Assembly (NCBI RefSeq): GCF_001610835.1
Contig: NZ_CP011270.1
Coordinates: forward strand, 4,172,001 to 4,236,000
Origin: Planctomyces sp. SH-PL14
GTDB taxonomy: Bacteria; Planctomycetota; Planctomycetia; Planctomycetales; Planctomycetaceae
Length of the DNA stretch: 64,000 nucleotides
Reading direction: 5' to 3'
The stretch's first letter is position 1. Each line of letters begins with the position of its first letter. Made by a program: the position numbers and the translations under genes. The notes beneath the pieces were generated by a model. It made no database searches, was not told where the DNA came from, and was given only the letters and a program-made list of their open reading frames with translations. Shown here in pieces: positions 26,920 to 37,349 of the stretch.

Positions 26920-27204
26920 ATGGATCAACAGGAACTGCGGCAGACGCTGGACCGGCTCCGTGCCGAACTCGCGGCGCAGCCGGACCTGGACGAAGCCTCG
27001 CTCTCCGCGCTGCGGGCGTTCGTGACGGACCTGGAGCAGATCTCGCTGCAGCACGAGAAGAAGATCGAGGCCACCGAGCCTCGCGAGCCCTCCTCGCTCG
27101 GCGACCAGCTCCGCGACGCGATCTCGGAATTCGAAGCCCGCCACCCCACGCTGACCGGGGCCCTCTCGGGCTTCATCGACCGCCTCGTCGACATGGGGAT
27201 CTGA
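26920..27204 (+). CDS. DUF4404 family protein
   Basis: The 94-residue, acidic and fully helical protein starts MDQQELRQTLDRLRAEL and contains LRAFVTDLEQISLQHEKK and LRDAISEFEARHPTLTGAL. These are the hallmarks of DUF4404, a small bacterial family of unknown function. Its amphipathic heptads suggest a coiled coil. It is a single-gene unit. The ATG at 26920 is the natural start; upstream residues in this frame are not family-like. Confidence 0.82.
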   Translation: MDQQELRQTLDRLRAELAAQPDLDEASLSALRAFVTDLEQISLQHEKKIEATEPREPSSLGDQLRDAISEFEARHPTLTGALSGFIDRLVDMGI

Positions 27205-27243
27205 CGCCGGAGCCGCGCCGTCTCCGGCGCGGCGGCTCATCCC

Positions 27244-28785
<1,542 letters not shown>

Positions 28786-28885
28786 GAGGCGGAGATTTCC
28801 AGACGCGGGCGCAAAGAGGAAAAGAGCGCCGGGAATATAGTGGTGCGGCTCTCCGAGCCGCAAAGGCGAGACTCCCTCGTCGGGT

Positions 28886-30010
28886 CTACTCGTCCACCGA
28901 GCGAAGGATCGCGAGATCGGTCCTGCGCAAGAGAACGTCCGTCGCGTCGCCGCGGACACGAGCCCGGCGAAGGTCCAGCGTCCGGATGCTCGGCAGAGCG
29001 ATGAACGGTTCCAGTTCGCTCGCGTCGATGTCACCGCTGATCTCGACGGCCTCGACCGGAGCCCCCTCGACCATCTCCTGAAACGACTTTCGCCACTCAC
29101 CAATCTCCTGTCTCCAGACCGACTCGTCCGCTTTGAGATTGCCGAGGTCGACGATCAGCCGTGTCCGGTCTGGCGACAATGAGAACTGAGCCAAAGACCG
29201 CTGGTGCCCGCGGACCTGATAGAAATAGGTCCAACCAGGTGACGCGGGAATGTGGTACGGAACCTCACGTTGTGCGGTCAGGTCGAGCGCAGGCTCAGGA
29301 ACTCCTGCCCCTGCCAGTTTACGATGGCGCTCTGCGTCGGCCGTGTTGGCCAGGAAATCGACCGAGCCATCCGCGAACAGAACATGGGTTCCGTCTCGCC
29401 GCTCCGGGGCGTTGTGGCCAAATCCTCTCGATGAGGTTCGAAAGGGAAGGGTCGCGTCCCGCCAGTTGATCGGATCGCCGAAGGCAGGCAAGTCTCCGTA
29501 GGCGTCGCTCACCATCAAGGTCTGACCCGGATGAGGAATGTCCTTCAGCCGTGATGAGCTGTTGCGATGGAACAGTCGCTGGTTGGGAGCGTAATGGACC
29601 GCCGGGAATCCCGCGGCAGTTCGGGACGGCCGCAGGCTGGGATCGTCCAGATCAGAGTGGCCGGTGCGAAACCGGTCGCGATTGACGGGGTCGTCCCAGG
29701 GATGGTTCTTGTCAATGAGATTGTAAAACGGGCTGGCGGCCATGTAGGGCTGGATGAAAAGAGTCCAGCTGTGGTGGGGCGTTCCATCCGCCGCGAATGT
29801 TCCGCCCGGCGGGAAGCAGTTGAATGCCTCGTGGTAGTTATGGAAGGCGACTCCGACCTGCTTCAGGTTATTCCTGGACTGACTGCGACGGGCCGACGCG
29901 CGCGACTCCTCGATGGCCGGAAGCAAATAGGCTGCCAGCAGCACCAGAACGAGGACTGCGACGCCGACCTCAAGGAGGGACAAGCGCCAACCGGAGCCGG
30001 TTTCAGACAT
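28886..30010 (-). CDS. Divergent DUF1559 prepilin-like protein with a C-terminal extension
   Basis: DUF1559 proteins are planctomycete type II/IV pseudopilin-like proteins that normally begin with a GFTLIELLVVIAII-type leader. Here the N-terminus is [19 protein letters not shown] (about 6-25). It keeps the helix and a Glu five residues into it but not the canonical leader, so processing is uncertain. It continues with [35 protein letters not shown], a run of family blocks, and [15 protein letters not shown] (about 220-240), which closes the standard domain. Residues about 265-374 form an extra part ([41 protein letters not shown]) with weak leucine-rich-repeat character. ATG 30010 is preferred to 30070. 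Confidence 0.8.
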   Translation of the reverse strand: MSETGSGWRLSLLEVGVAVLVLVLLAAYLLPAIEESRASARRSQSRNNLKQVGVAFHNYHEAFNCFPPGGTFAADGTPHHSWTLFIQPYMAASPFYNLIDKNHPWDDPVNRDRFRTGHSDLDDPSLRPSRTAAGFPAVHYAPNQRLFHRNSSSRLKDIPHPGQTLMVSDAYGDLPAFGDPINWRDATLPFRTSSRGFGHNAPERRDGTHVLFADGSVDFLANTADAERHRKLAGAGVPEPALDLTAQREVPYHIPASPGWTYFYQVRGHQRSLAQFSLSPDRTRLIVDLGNLKADESVWRQEIGEWRKSFQEMVEGAPVEAVEISGDIDASELEPFIALPSIRTLDLRRARVRGDATDVLLRRTDLAILRSVDE

Positions 30011-30146
30011 CGATGCAGCCGTGAGGAGGACGAGACAACCCTTCGGGTCATCTACGCCGATCCTGTCCACAGCGTGAGCGGATTCCGGGCCGCATTCGGC
30101 AACATCCGAGGTTCAGCAGTGATCGTCCCCTGTTCGTGCCCGGAAA

Positions 30147-31874
30147 CTATGGCTTGCCCGCTTTCACGAACTCCTCTTCGGACAGCACTCCGTCGCCGTT
30201 CGTGTCGAACCTGGGAAACCGGGCCGGGGCCTGGTCCGGGTCGGGCTGGTTGGCGAGGAACTCCTCCCGCGTCAGCTTGCCGTCGCCGTTCTTGTCCCGG
30301 CCGCGGAACATCGCGGCACGGTCCTGCTTGGGCTTGGCGGGGGTGGCCCCTGCGCCCATTGGCAGGACCTTGAGCCCCGCCGGGTGCGGCATCGCGAGCT
30401 GGTCGGCGATGAGCTTCGAGTGCCGGGCCACGACGTCCGCCTGTTCGGGCTTGTCGGCGATGTTCACCGTCTCGTCCGGATCGGACTCCATGTCGTACAG
30501 CTCGCGGGCCACGATCGCGCCCCCCTCCCGCTTCTGCCACTCGACGTACCGCCAGCGGTCGGTCCGGACCGCCTGACCGAGCATCGGGCCGTGGTCTTTG
30601 TCCGAACGGGGATAGACCTGGAACGCGACCTCGTGGGCCGGGGTCGTGGTCGTACCGCCCAGGAGCGGAACGAGGCTATCTCCCTGAAGATGCGCGGGCT
30701 TCTCGAGCCCGGTCAGATCGCACAGGGTCGGATAGACGTCGACGAACTCGGCGATCGCCTTGGTGCTGGAGCGGACCCCCTCCTTGTGCTGGGGGGCGAC
30801 GACGATCAGCGGAGCCCGCGTTGCCTGCTCATAGTTCGTGTGTTTGCACCAGATCCCGTGATCGCCGAGGTGCCAGCCGTGGTCCCCCCAGAAGACGATG
30901 ATCGTGTTCTTTGCGAGACCCGTCTCGTCGAGGGCATCCAGCACCTTGCCGAGCTGGGCATCCATGTAGCTCGCGGCGGCGTAGTAGCCGTGGATCAGCC
31001 GCCGCGTCGTCGCTTCGTCGATCGGGCCGGTCTTCGGCATGTTGGCGTAGTTCCGCAGCTCGCCGCCGGATTGCGGAGCGAACGCCGGCGCTCCCTCTGG
31101 AGGCGTCAGCCGCGTCGGCTGCGACAGCTTCGCCGGATCGTGCAGGTCCCAGTACTTCTGCGGAGCGCAGAACGGGAGATGCGGCTTGAGGAAGCCGACC
31201 GCGATGAAGAACGGCTGATCGGGGGTCTTGGCCGCCACCTTCAGACGCGTGACCGCTTCGTTCGCCAGCTTGCCGTCGCCGTACGCGTCGTCGGGAACGT
31301 CGGCGGCCTCGACTGCTGCGCCGCGGGGGAGCTGTTCGGGACGGAGGTTCTTGTTTTCGAACAGGGCTTCTTCGCGGGTCACTTCCGCCTTGTTCTCAGG
31401 AAGCGCGTAGCCGATCGACTTGGCCTGCCAGTGCGGGACGCTCCAGGACGCGGGGTCCTCGTGGTTCCCGTGGCCGACATGGAACAGTTTTCCCATCGCC
31501 TCCGTTTTGTAGCCGTGGTTCTTGAAGTGCTGCGGCAGGGTGACGACGTCGGGGACGCTCTTGCGGAAGTTGGTGCCGAGGTCGTAGATGCGGAGCGTCT
31601 GCGGGCGGAGGCCGGTCAGGATGGCGTTGCGGCTGGGGCTGCAGACTGCCTGCATGCAGTAGGCCCGGGTGAAGACCATGCCGCGGGCGGCGAGGCGGTC
31701 GATGTTGGGTGTTTTGGCGAGGGGGTCGCCGTAGCAGCCGATCCTCGGTTTGAGGTCATCGACGGCGATGAAGAGCACGTTCGGCCGGGCCGGTGTATCG
31801 GCGGCGGGGGCGAGCTGCGGGAGAGTGAGGCCGAGGAGGGCCACGATCGACAGCGGGAACCAGTGCGGGCGCAT
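30147..31874 (-). CDS. Secreted sulfatase with C-terminal EF-hand pair
   Basis: The 574-residue product has a signal peptide (MRPHWFPLSIVALLGL, cleavage near APAA). The sulfatase core shows metal ligands Asp39-Asp40 (FIAVDDLKPR), the formylglycine precursor Cys78 in CSPSRNAIL, and the motifs GKLFHVGHG, FFIAVGFLKPHLPF and WGDHGWHLGDHG. These match the iduronate-2-sulfatase-like group. At the C-terminus two Ca2+-binding EF-hands are visible (DKNGDGKLTREEF and DTNGDGVLSEEEF, about 535-570), a planctomycete-typical addition. It should hydrolyse sulfate esters of polysaccharides outside the cytoplasm; exact substrate unknown. A formylglycine-generating enzyme is needed and is not in this window. 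Confidence 0.93.
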   Translation of the reverse strand: MRPHWFPLSIVALLGLTLPQLAPAADTPARPNVLFIAVDDLKPRIGCYGDPLAKTPNIDRLAARGMVFTRAYCMQAVCSPSRNAILTGLRPQTLRIYDLGTNFRKSVPDVVTLPQHFKNHGYKTEAMGKLFHVGHGNHEDPASWSVPHWQAKSIGYALPENKAEVTREEALFENKNLRPEQLPRGAAVEAADVPDDAYGDGKLANEAVTRLKVAAKTPDQPFFIAVGFLKPHLPFCAPQKYWDLHDPAKLSQPTRLTPPEGAPAFAPQSGGELRNYANMPKTGPIDEATTRRLIHGYYAAASYMDAQLGKVLDALDETGLAKNTIIVFWGDHGWHLGDHGIWCKHTNYEQATRAPLIVVAPQHKEGVRSSTKAIAEFVDVYPTLCDLTGLEKPAHLQGDSLVPLLGGTTTTPAHEVAFQVYPRSDKDHGPMLGQAVRTDRWRYVEWQKREGGAIVARELYDMESDPDETVNIADKPEQADVVARHSKLIADQLAMPHPAGLKVLPMGAGATPAKPKQDRAAMFRGRDKNGDGKLTREEFLANQPDPDQAPARFPRFDTNGDGVLSEEEFVKAGKP

Positions 31875-31950
31875 CGCAATCCTCTCCGGAGAGCCGTGGG
31901 GCAATTGAGGGAGAGGATATCGCGCCGTGGTGAGACTGTCGCTCAGAACC

Positions 31951-32020
31951 GTCCTTTCCGGCGCGACGTTGATAGCTCAAACCCAACGTGCGACGGCAGC
32001 CGGGGTCAAGGGGGCAACCC
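31951..32020 (+). repeat. Family A repeat, palindromic copy 5, left half (ends at IS insertion)
   Basis: The left half reads GTCCTTTCCGGCGCGACG, TTGATAGCTCAAACCCAACG, then TGCGACGGCAGCCGGGG and TCAAGGGGGCAACCC, where the IS4-like element begins at 32021. Its last ten bases (32011-32020, GGGGCAACCC) recur directly after the element. Together with 33542-33612 it forms an almost perfect inverted repeat, so this copy consists of two family A left ends facing each other, without the roughly 200-bp interior. Confidence 0.9.
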
Positions 32021-33541
32021 CAGTGCTGTGACGATGATTGGGTTTACGTAAGCGATTCTCGACAGGAGACTTAGGCCGTAAGGGGTGTTCGGAAACACGC
32101 TCGTTTTGAACAAGGAGGGAAGCATGGAGGGGTTTTGTCGCGAGGTCGCTGCGCGTCTTCCTCTAGCTCAGGCCGTCATGAGACTCTTCCGGTGGATCTG
32201 TGAGGAGGAGTTCCTGGCCGAGGTCTTTCGGCAGCACCGCGGCCGATCCTACGAGAAGCTCCTGACGTTTCCCCAGATGGTCCAGCTGGTCTGTGACGCG
32301 CTCCTGCAGCACCATGGAAGCGTGCGGCAGAGCTTTGCCCGAGCCAAGGAAGAAGGCGAGATCGATTGCGGGATCCACTCCGTCTATCGCAAGCTCGCCG
32401 ACCTGCCGCTGTCACTCTCGATGGGCTTCTTCCATGAGACCACCAAGCGTCTCCAGCAGGTGTTCCCACAGGAGGTGAACTACTGCCCCATCCCCCCGTC
32501 CCTGGGAGAGTTCGAGATCCTGTGCCACGACGGCAAGACCATCAAGCACGTCCAGAAACGGCTGAAGGTGTTGCAGGGGATCTCCGGGAGTCTTCTCGGG
32601 GGCCGATTGGTCGTCAGTCAGTCCTATCGGACCGGCATGGCGGTGGCGCTCTCGGCCAGTGAAGACGGCGAGAGCGGAGAGACTCGCCTCTTGCCAGAAG
32701 CCTTGCGGCAAACCCGGGAAGTGATCGCCAGAACGCGGCTGCATGTGTGCGATCGGGGCTACTGCGGGTCGCCCCAGATGAACGCCTGCCAGGAACACGG
32801 GGACCATTTTTTCCTGCGATTTCACAAGCAGCGGCTGGCTTTTCACGAGAATGGCGACTGGGAACCCGCAGAGGGAATGGACCGTTATGGACGGTCCTAC
32901 ACGGAGGACTGGGGCTGGCTGGGCGGCCCCGATCATCCCGAGCGACGTCCCGTTCGGCGGATTCAGTTGCACCGCCCCGGGATCAAGGACGAACTGATCC
33001 TGCTGACGGATCTGGAAGATCCTGATCAGTACCCGGCCGACGACCTGCTGGAGGCCTATCTCAAGAGGTGGAACATCGAGCGGATGTTCCAGCAGGTGAC
33101 GGAAGTCTTCTCCCTGGAGTCGCTGATCGGGAGCAGCCCGAAGGCGACGGTGTTCCAGGCCTCCTTCTGCTTCCTGCTCTACAACCTGATCCAGGTGCTG
33201 CGGGCGTATATTGCGGAGGGGCAGGAGATCGAGTCTGTGGAGACGATCTCATCGGAGTTGCTGTTCGTGGATGTGCACCGTCAGTTGAACGGGTGGACGG
33301 AGCTGCTGGACGTCTCTCAGACGGTGGATCAGCTCCCTCCACTGATGAGCGTATCGGATGTGATCGACCACCTGAGGGAGCTGCTGGGGACGCGGTGGAC
33401 GGATCGCTGGTGGAAGTCACCGTCGAACACGCACCGGAGCGCCAAGGTCAAAGCCAAGAAGCCTGTTCGAGGAGGCCACGCCGCCGTGTTCCGCATCCTG
33501 CAGACCCAAAAGGTCAGGAGGAAAACATAGTCACAGCACTG
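32021..33541 (+). mobile_element. IS4-family-like insertion sequence, complete
   Basis: The element is 1521 bp. Its ends are inverted repeats: CAGTGCTGTGAC-G-ATG at 32021 and CAT-A-GTCACAGCACTG ending at 33541 (12 of 12 matching, then about 4 of the next 8). It is flanked by a direct repeat GGGGCAACCC (32011-32020 and 33542-33551). The boundary is ambiguous by one base at each end, so the duplication may be 10-12 bp, the usual range for IS4 and IS231 relatives. One transposase gene fills it. The uninterrupted gene and perfect duplication suggest a recent insertion. The target is the centre of a palindromic repeat copy. Confidence 0.93.
32124..33530 (+). CDS. IS4-family DDE transposase
   Basis: The 468-residue protein carries out cut-and-paste transposition by DDE chemistry. 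The acidic residues are visible: Asp136 in CHDGKTIK, Asp210 in VCDRGYCGS and Glu319 in RWNIERMFQ. The IS4 C-terminal signature Y-x2-R-x3-E-x6-K is present as YLKRWNIE, but the final Lys position is occupied by Thr (RMFQQVTEVF). The start at ATG 32124 is preferred because AAGGAGGG lies five bases ahead; a GTG at 32085 is also in frame but lacks such a site. The stop TAG at 33528-33530 lies only 11 bp inside the right end of the element. Confidence 0.92.
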   Translation: MEGFCREVAARLPLAQAVMRLFRWICEEEFLAEVFRQHRGRSYEKLLTFPQMVQLVCDALLQHHGSVRQSFARAKEEGEIDCGIHSVYRKLADLPLSLSMGFFHETTKRLQQVFPQEVNYCPIPPSLGEFEILCHDGKTIKHVQKRLKVLQGISGSLLGGRLVVSQSYRTGMAVALSASEDGESGETRLLPEALRQTREVIARTRLHVCDRGYCGSPQMNACQEHGDHFFLRFHKQRLAFHENGDWEPAEGMDRYGRSYTEDWGWLGGPDHPERRPVRRIQLHRPGIKDELILLTDLEDPDQYPADDLLEAYLKRWNIERMFQQVTEVFSLESLIGSSPKATVFQASFCFLLYNLIQVLRAYIAEGQEIESVETISSELLFVDVHRQLNGWTELLDVSQTVDQLPPLMSVSDVIDHLRELLGTRWTDRWWKSPSNTHRSAKVKAKKPVRGGHAAVFRILQTQKVRRKT

Positions 33542-33612
33542 GGGGCAACCCCTTGACCCCAGGCTGCCGTCGCACGTTGGGTTTGAGCTATCAAGCCGTG
33601 CCGGCAAGGACG
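33542..33612 (-). repeat. Family A repeat, palindromic copy 5, right half
   Basis: Directly after the insertion element the repeat resumes as GGGGCAACCCCTTGACCCC, AGGCTGCCGTCGCACG, TTGGGTTTGAGCTATCAAGC and CGTGCCGGCAAGGACG. Read on the other strand it matches the left half at 31951-32020 in 41 of 42 positions over the AGCTCAAACCC to CAAGGGG core. One extra T before GGGGTC is the only difference there. Its outer end GCCGGCAAGGACG is the same as in copies 3 and 4. Confidence 0.9.
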
Positions 33613-33647
33613 AGGTTCGAGCCCAGCGGATACCAGCGCCCGGTGGC

Positions 33648-34490
33648 CTATGCCTTTCGCGGACGAGACTGCGCCGCGTCGCGCAAATGCGATTCGAACT
33701 CCCGCCAGCTGTAGAGCGACCGGCCGACGTTCCAGGTCGTATCAGTCACCTGCGTATCGATGTCAGCGAAGAAGAAATCCTCGGCATGCCGCCGGCTCCG
33801 GACCAGGATCTCGCCCTGAGGATCGACGATGTAGCTGTCGCCGTATCCGACACCGGTCGTGTTCTCGATGCACTCCTCGGGACCGATCGAGACGTTGTTG
33901 CCCCGGAGGAAGTAGACCCGGTTCTCGACCGCCCGCGCGACGTGATCCGCCCGGACGTGCATAAAGTGCCCGATCAACCCCTCCGCGCGGATGTAGTTGA
34001 AGTGCGGTGAGAAGATCACCTTCGCCCCCTTCATCGCCAGGATCCGCGTCGGTTCGATGAACCCTCCGTCCGAGCAGATCACGACGCCGAACGTCAGCCC
34101 GTTGTGCTCGAAGACCGGGAACGCCCGCCCCTGCCGGTGGAACTTCATGTAGGCGGTGCACTTGCTGTAGGTGCCGAGCAGGTGCCCCTTATGAACCACG
34201 GCGGCCGTGTTGTAGAGGTCCGCGCCGCGGGTCTCGTTGAACCCGACGATGAAGCAGGAGGGGAAGCGGCTCGTGGCGTCCAGGAGCCGCATCATCTGCG
34301 GCGAATCGACGGCGAACGCCCCTTCGCGGGCCCGGGCTTCGGTGTCGGGGTACCCCGTCAGAAAGCACTCGGGGAAGCAGAGGATCTCCACATGATCCCG
34401 CTCCGCCCGCTCCAGTCCTTCGACAACGCGAGCGAGGTTCCCCTCGAAGTCGGACAGCCGGGAATCGACCTGAAAGTGACCGATCCGCAT
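33648..34490 (-). CDS. Cytosolic nitrilase-superfamily carbon-nitrogen hydrolase
   Basis: The 280-residue product lacks a signal peptide. It shows the nitrilase fold with catalytic Glu42 (CFPECFLTGYPD), a central Lys (Lys110 in GTYSKCTAYMKF) and Cys139 (GVVICSDGGFIEP). It continues with SPHFNYIRAEG, NRVYFLRGNN and YGDSYIVDPQGEIL. It probably cleaves an amide, N-carbamoyl or nitrile bond; the specific substrate cannot be deduced. The ATG at 34490 has GGGAGGG about eight bases upstream, which decides the start over the longer open frame to 34553. It is divergent from the O-antigen-ligase-like gene. Confidence 0.88.
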   Translation of the reverse strand: MRIGHFQVDSRLSDFEGNLARVVEGLERAERDHVEILCFPECFLTGYPDTEARAREGAFAVDSPQMMRLLDATSRFPSCFIVGFNETRGADLYNTAAVVHKGHLLGTYSKCTAYMKFHRQGRAFPVFEHNGLTFGVVICSDGGFIEPTRILAMKGAKVIFSPHFNYIRAEGLIGHFMHVRADHVARAVENRVYFLRGNNVSIGPEECIENTTGVGYGDSYIVDPQGEILVRSRRHAEDFFFADIDTQVTDTTWNVGRSLYSWREFESHLRDAAQSRPRKA

Positions 34491-34809
34491 CTCTACGCCC
34501 TCCCGAAGCCGCGTCTTGGGGAATGGAAACCGTGCTGGTCCCGTCTTAAGCAATTTTCATCGTTTCCGTGACGCGCCGAAAGTCCGGCGTCGCCCGCTCC
34601 CCAGGGAAAACCCTGGAGAATCGGGCTCGCGGGCCTTTCGGGAGTCCGCGAGCCCCACCGTTGGTTCGTCTTGTCGCAAATTCTGTGTATCGATACTTTT
34701 CCGCTGCTGGGCGCGTGGAGTCTTGTCTCTGGAGATGGGGCTTGGGCGCTGAGCGTGGAGGAGTGAGTTCACCGTCAACGCTGTCGCGGATCTGAGACAA
34801 GGAGGTCTC
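34491..34809. promoter_or_regulatory. Divergent intergenic region with two hairpins
   Basis: The 319-bp gap lies between two divergent genes and should hold both promoters. It contains no convincing gene. Two inverted repeats stand out: CCAGGG-AAAA-CCCTGG at 34601-34616, and a 10-bp perfect stem GGGCTCGCGG (34623-34632) with CCGCGAGCCC (34646-34655). The DNA after them (34680-34720) is comparatively AT-rich. A strong ribosome-binding site AAGGAGGT lies at 34800-34807 seven bases before the ATG at 34810. Confidence 0.5.
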
Positions 34810-36252
34810 ATGGGCCGGCCCGAGAATCAGTTCCCGCCTTCGGCGGGCCGCTCGGGCATCGTCCGTGATGGTGAGATCATTGTTTCCGTCACACCCGCTT
34901 CCGAGGACGGAACTCAAGCCAGTGCCTGGAGCCGGTTCTGGGCCAGCGTGGCACCGATTCCCGCCAACGTCGCTCCGCTGACCGGCATCACCGCGTTTCT
35001 GTACGGACTGCTCCCCGGCATCGGCGGAAGCGCCGTCACGGTCCTGAGCGTCTTCTCGGCCAGCTGGTGCCTGCTGTACCTCATCGTCAATCGCGGCGTC
35101 CCGCGCCCGGCTCTCTCCCGGCAGCACCGGCTGCTGATGGCCGGCTTCGCGAGCTTCGCCCTCATCACGCTCGTCTCGGGCCTGGTCCGCCGCAATCCGT
35201 GGGGCGGCTTCCTGCGGGCGGTCAACGACTTCCAGTTCCTCTACTCGCTGATTCCGCTGGCGGTCCTGGCGCGGATCGGGCCGGTCGATGTCCGGAGGCC
35301 CCTCGGCCGCGGAGCCGCGATCGGAGCGATGCTGAGCGTTCTCGTGGGACTGCTCCAGTTCACCGTCTTCGACGACCCGATGTTCCGCCCCTCCGGCGGC
35401 ACGGGGAACTCGGCCCTGTTCGGACAGGCGTGCTTCGTCCAGGCGTTCTTCAGCATGCTCTGCTTCCCCCGCGAGACCGCCCGGTGGCGCGGAATCTGTC
35501 TCACGGGATGCGTCTGCGGGCTGGTCGCGATCGTCCTCTCGGGCTCGCGGGCCTCGGCCCTGGCGGCCTCTGTCTGTCTGATGGTCCTGGTCGGTTACTT
35601 CCTCGCGGCCGGGGAACGGGCGATCCTGCGGCGCGGGCTGGCGTTTGTGCTGGCGGGCCTCATCGGACTGACTGTGAGCTACCCGCTGTGGAAGAACTCC
35701 GAGCCGGCGGCCCGGTTCGGGAACCTCGTCCAGCGGCTCAACGTCAGCCGCCGGAGCGAGAAGGCGGTCGAGAGCATCGACACGCGGTTCATCCAGATCC
35801 GGGCGGCGACGCTCGCGGTCTGGCGGCGTCCGTGGCTCGGCTACGGGATGCAGCACCGGATGGAGGCGGCCCGCAAGCTGGAGCCCCCCGAGAACGCCTC
35901 GGTGTTCCAGTACACTCACATTCACTTCCTGTACCTCGACTACGCCACCGGTAACGGTGTGATCGGGCTGGCGGCGCTGTTCGTCGTTCTCGGCCTGCCG
36001 ACCCTCGTGGCGTTCCCTCGCCGCAGCCCGGGCTCTACGGAGCGGATCTACGGCGGCCTCATCCTCTCGTGCGGGTTCGCGACCCTCGGCCTTGCCGGGG
36101 CCTGTATCGGCATGGACATCGGGAACACGATGTTCGCCTGCTTTACGACCTTCCTGGCGATGCCGGGCGATGCCGCGGCCCTGGCAGCCGCGCGGCCGGT
36201 CGACACGCCTGAGCTCGCTGCGCCGCAAGTTGAGATCCGCCGCGCCGCTTGA
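34810..36252 (+). CDS. O-antigen ligase/polymerase-like membrane protein (Wzy_C type)
   Basis: The 480-residue product has about 11-12 membrane helices beginning near residue 57. It carries the family pattern: LSGSRASALAA (about 237-247), a large loop with RFIQIRAATLAVWRRPWLGYGMQHRM (about 324-349), and THIHFLYLDYATGNGVIGL (about 370-388). These are the features of O-antigen ligases and polymerases that join polysaccharide or glycan units outside the inner membrane. No other polysaccharide genes are beside it, though a polyprenol-phosphate sugar transferase is at 43428. The first 45 residues are polar and unlike the family. Confidence 0.85.
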   Translation: MGRPENQFPPSAGRSGIVRDGEIIVSVTPASEDGTQASAWSRFWASVAPIPANVAPLTGITAFLYGLLPGIGGSAVTVLSVFSASWCLLYLIVNRGVPRPALSRQHRLLMAGFASFALITLVSGLVRRNPWGGFLRAVNDFQFLYSLIPLAVLARIGPVDVRRPLGRGAAIGAMLSVLVGLLQFTVFDDPMFRPSGGTGNSALFGQACFVQAFFSMLCFPRETARWRGICLTGCVCGLVAIVLSGSRASALAASVCLMVLVGYFLAAGERAILRRGLAFVLAGLIGLTVSYPLWKNSEPAARFGNLVQRLNVSRRSEKAVESIDTRFIQIRAATLAVWRRPWLGYGMQHRMEAARKLEPPENASVFQYTHIHFLYLDYATGNGVIGLAALFVVLGLPTLVAFPRRSPGSTERIYGGLILSCGFATLGLAGACIGMDIGNTMFACFTTFLAMPGDAAALAAARPVDTPELAAPQVEIRRAA

Positions 36253-36423
36253 GTGCCGCTCGGACCTCGTCATCGGCTCCATCGTCATCTTTGAGATCGG
36301 ACCGCTGCCGCGAAGGCGCGTGTCACTACGGCAGCATTCTTCCGCGAACCTCGGAGGGGCCGCGGTGTCCTGCGGTCTTGGGCATCGCGAGGGGAGTCGA
36401 TGCGGTCATCGGAGGAGGCGGGA

Positions 36424-36990
36424 ATGACGGGACCGATCGAGCTGACGGATGACCCGGTACCGACGATTCCGGTCGATGACGAGTTCTCCCTGACTCCGGC
36501 GCGGTGGGAGGATCGGGCGGCCCATCTGGAGCATCTCAACGTCAGTCCGCTGATTCACCACTATTTGGCGTCGATTCCCTATCCCTACACCGAGGCGGAC
36601 GCGGACGAGTGGATGCGGGAGATCCTGACTCGCCCGTACACCGGATGTGACGAGGCGGACTGGACGATCCGGCTGGCGTCCGGCGAAGCCGTGGGAGAGT
36701 GCTGGCTGCTCAGCATCCTTCGCGGCAACCGGGCCGAGGTGGGTTACTGGATGGCGCCGGCGTACTGGGGCCGTGGGATTCCTGGGCGGGCGGTGCGGGC
36801 GCTGTCGCTGTTTGCGATGCGGGAGTTCGACTGCCGGAAGATCGTGGCCACGATTCGCGATGGCAACGGGCGGTCGCGGCGCGTGCTGGAGAAGGCGGGG
36901 TTTGCGTTTGAGGCGACGCTGCGGTCGCACACGGTCCATGAAGGGCGGTCGTACGACGTTCACTACTTCGGCTTGTGGCGAGAAAGCTGA
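36424..36990 (+). CDS. GNAT-family N-acetyltransferase (RimJ/RimL type)
   Basis: The 188-residue protein has the GNAT core: the N-terminal substrate segment NVSPLIHHYLASIPYPYT, WTIRLASGEAVGECWLLSI, then GYWMAPAYWGRGIPGRAVRAL (acetyl-CoA-binding loop, R-G-I-P-G-R), and KIVATIRDGNGRSRRVLEKAGF. The type resembles enzymes that acetylate ribosomal proteins or small amines. The ATG at 36424 has GGAGGAGG five bases upstream, so it is preferred to ATG 36400. Confidence 0.87.
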   Translation: MTGPIELTDDPVPTIPVDDEFSLTPARWEDRAAHLEHLNVSPLIHHYLASIPYPYTEADADEWMREILTRPYTGCDEADWTIRLASGEAVGECWLLSILRGNRAEVGYWMAPAYWGRGIPGRAVRALSLFAMREFDCRKIVATIRDGNGRSRRVLEKAGFAFEATLRSHTVHEGRSYDVHYFGLWRES

Positions 36991-37013
36991 TCGCCGGAAG
37001 CTCAAACGTGCGA

Positions 37014-37335
37014 TCGCCGGCACGGTGATGCCACGTCAAACCCAATGTGCCACGGCCGCTGGGGTCAAGGGGGCCACGCCCCCTTGCCGCCGGAGGCATT
37101 TTCGTCGCGGAACCGTGGGACACAACGGATGTCCCCTTTGTGGGACCGGCGTTGAGGACTCCCTCAGACTACACCGCTCGCTTTGCAATCCCCGCGGTTT
37201 GCTGAGGGGGGCATCCGACACGGCGTCCGCGCTTGGACACCCGCTCCTTCAGAGAGATCGACACCGGACGGGCCTCCGGCGGGCAAGAGGGCGTTGCCCC
37301 CTTGCATCCCCCACCAGGGTGCCCCTGGACCCGGT
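37014..37335 (+). repeat. Structured intergenic repeat, family A, copy 6 (forward)
   Basis: It starts CGCCGGCACGGTGATGCCAC, TCAAACCCAATGTGCCACGG, and the left hairpin CAAGGGGGCCACGCCCCCTTG. The interior keeps AACCGTGGGACACAACGG, CTTTGTGGGACCGGCGTTG and the inner hairpin GCGTCCGCGCTTGGACAC. The segment before CCTCCGGCGGGC is altered (GAGAGATCGACACCGGACGG). The right hairpin AGAGGGCGTTGCCCCCTTGC and the terminal CCAGGGTGCCCCTGGACCCGG are intact. It lies between convergent genes (GNAT and sucD). Confidence 0.93.
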
Positions 37336-37349
37336 ATTGGGTTGATGTC

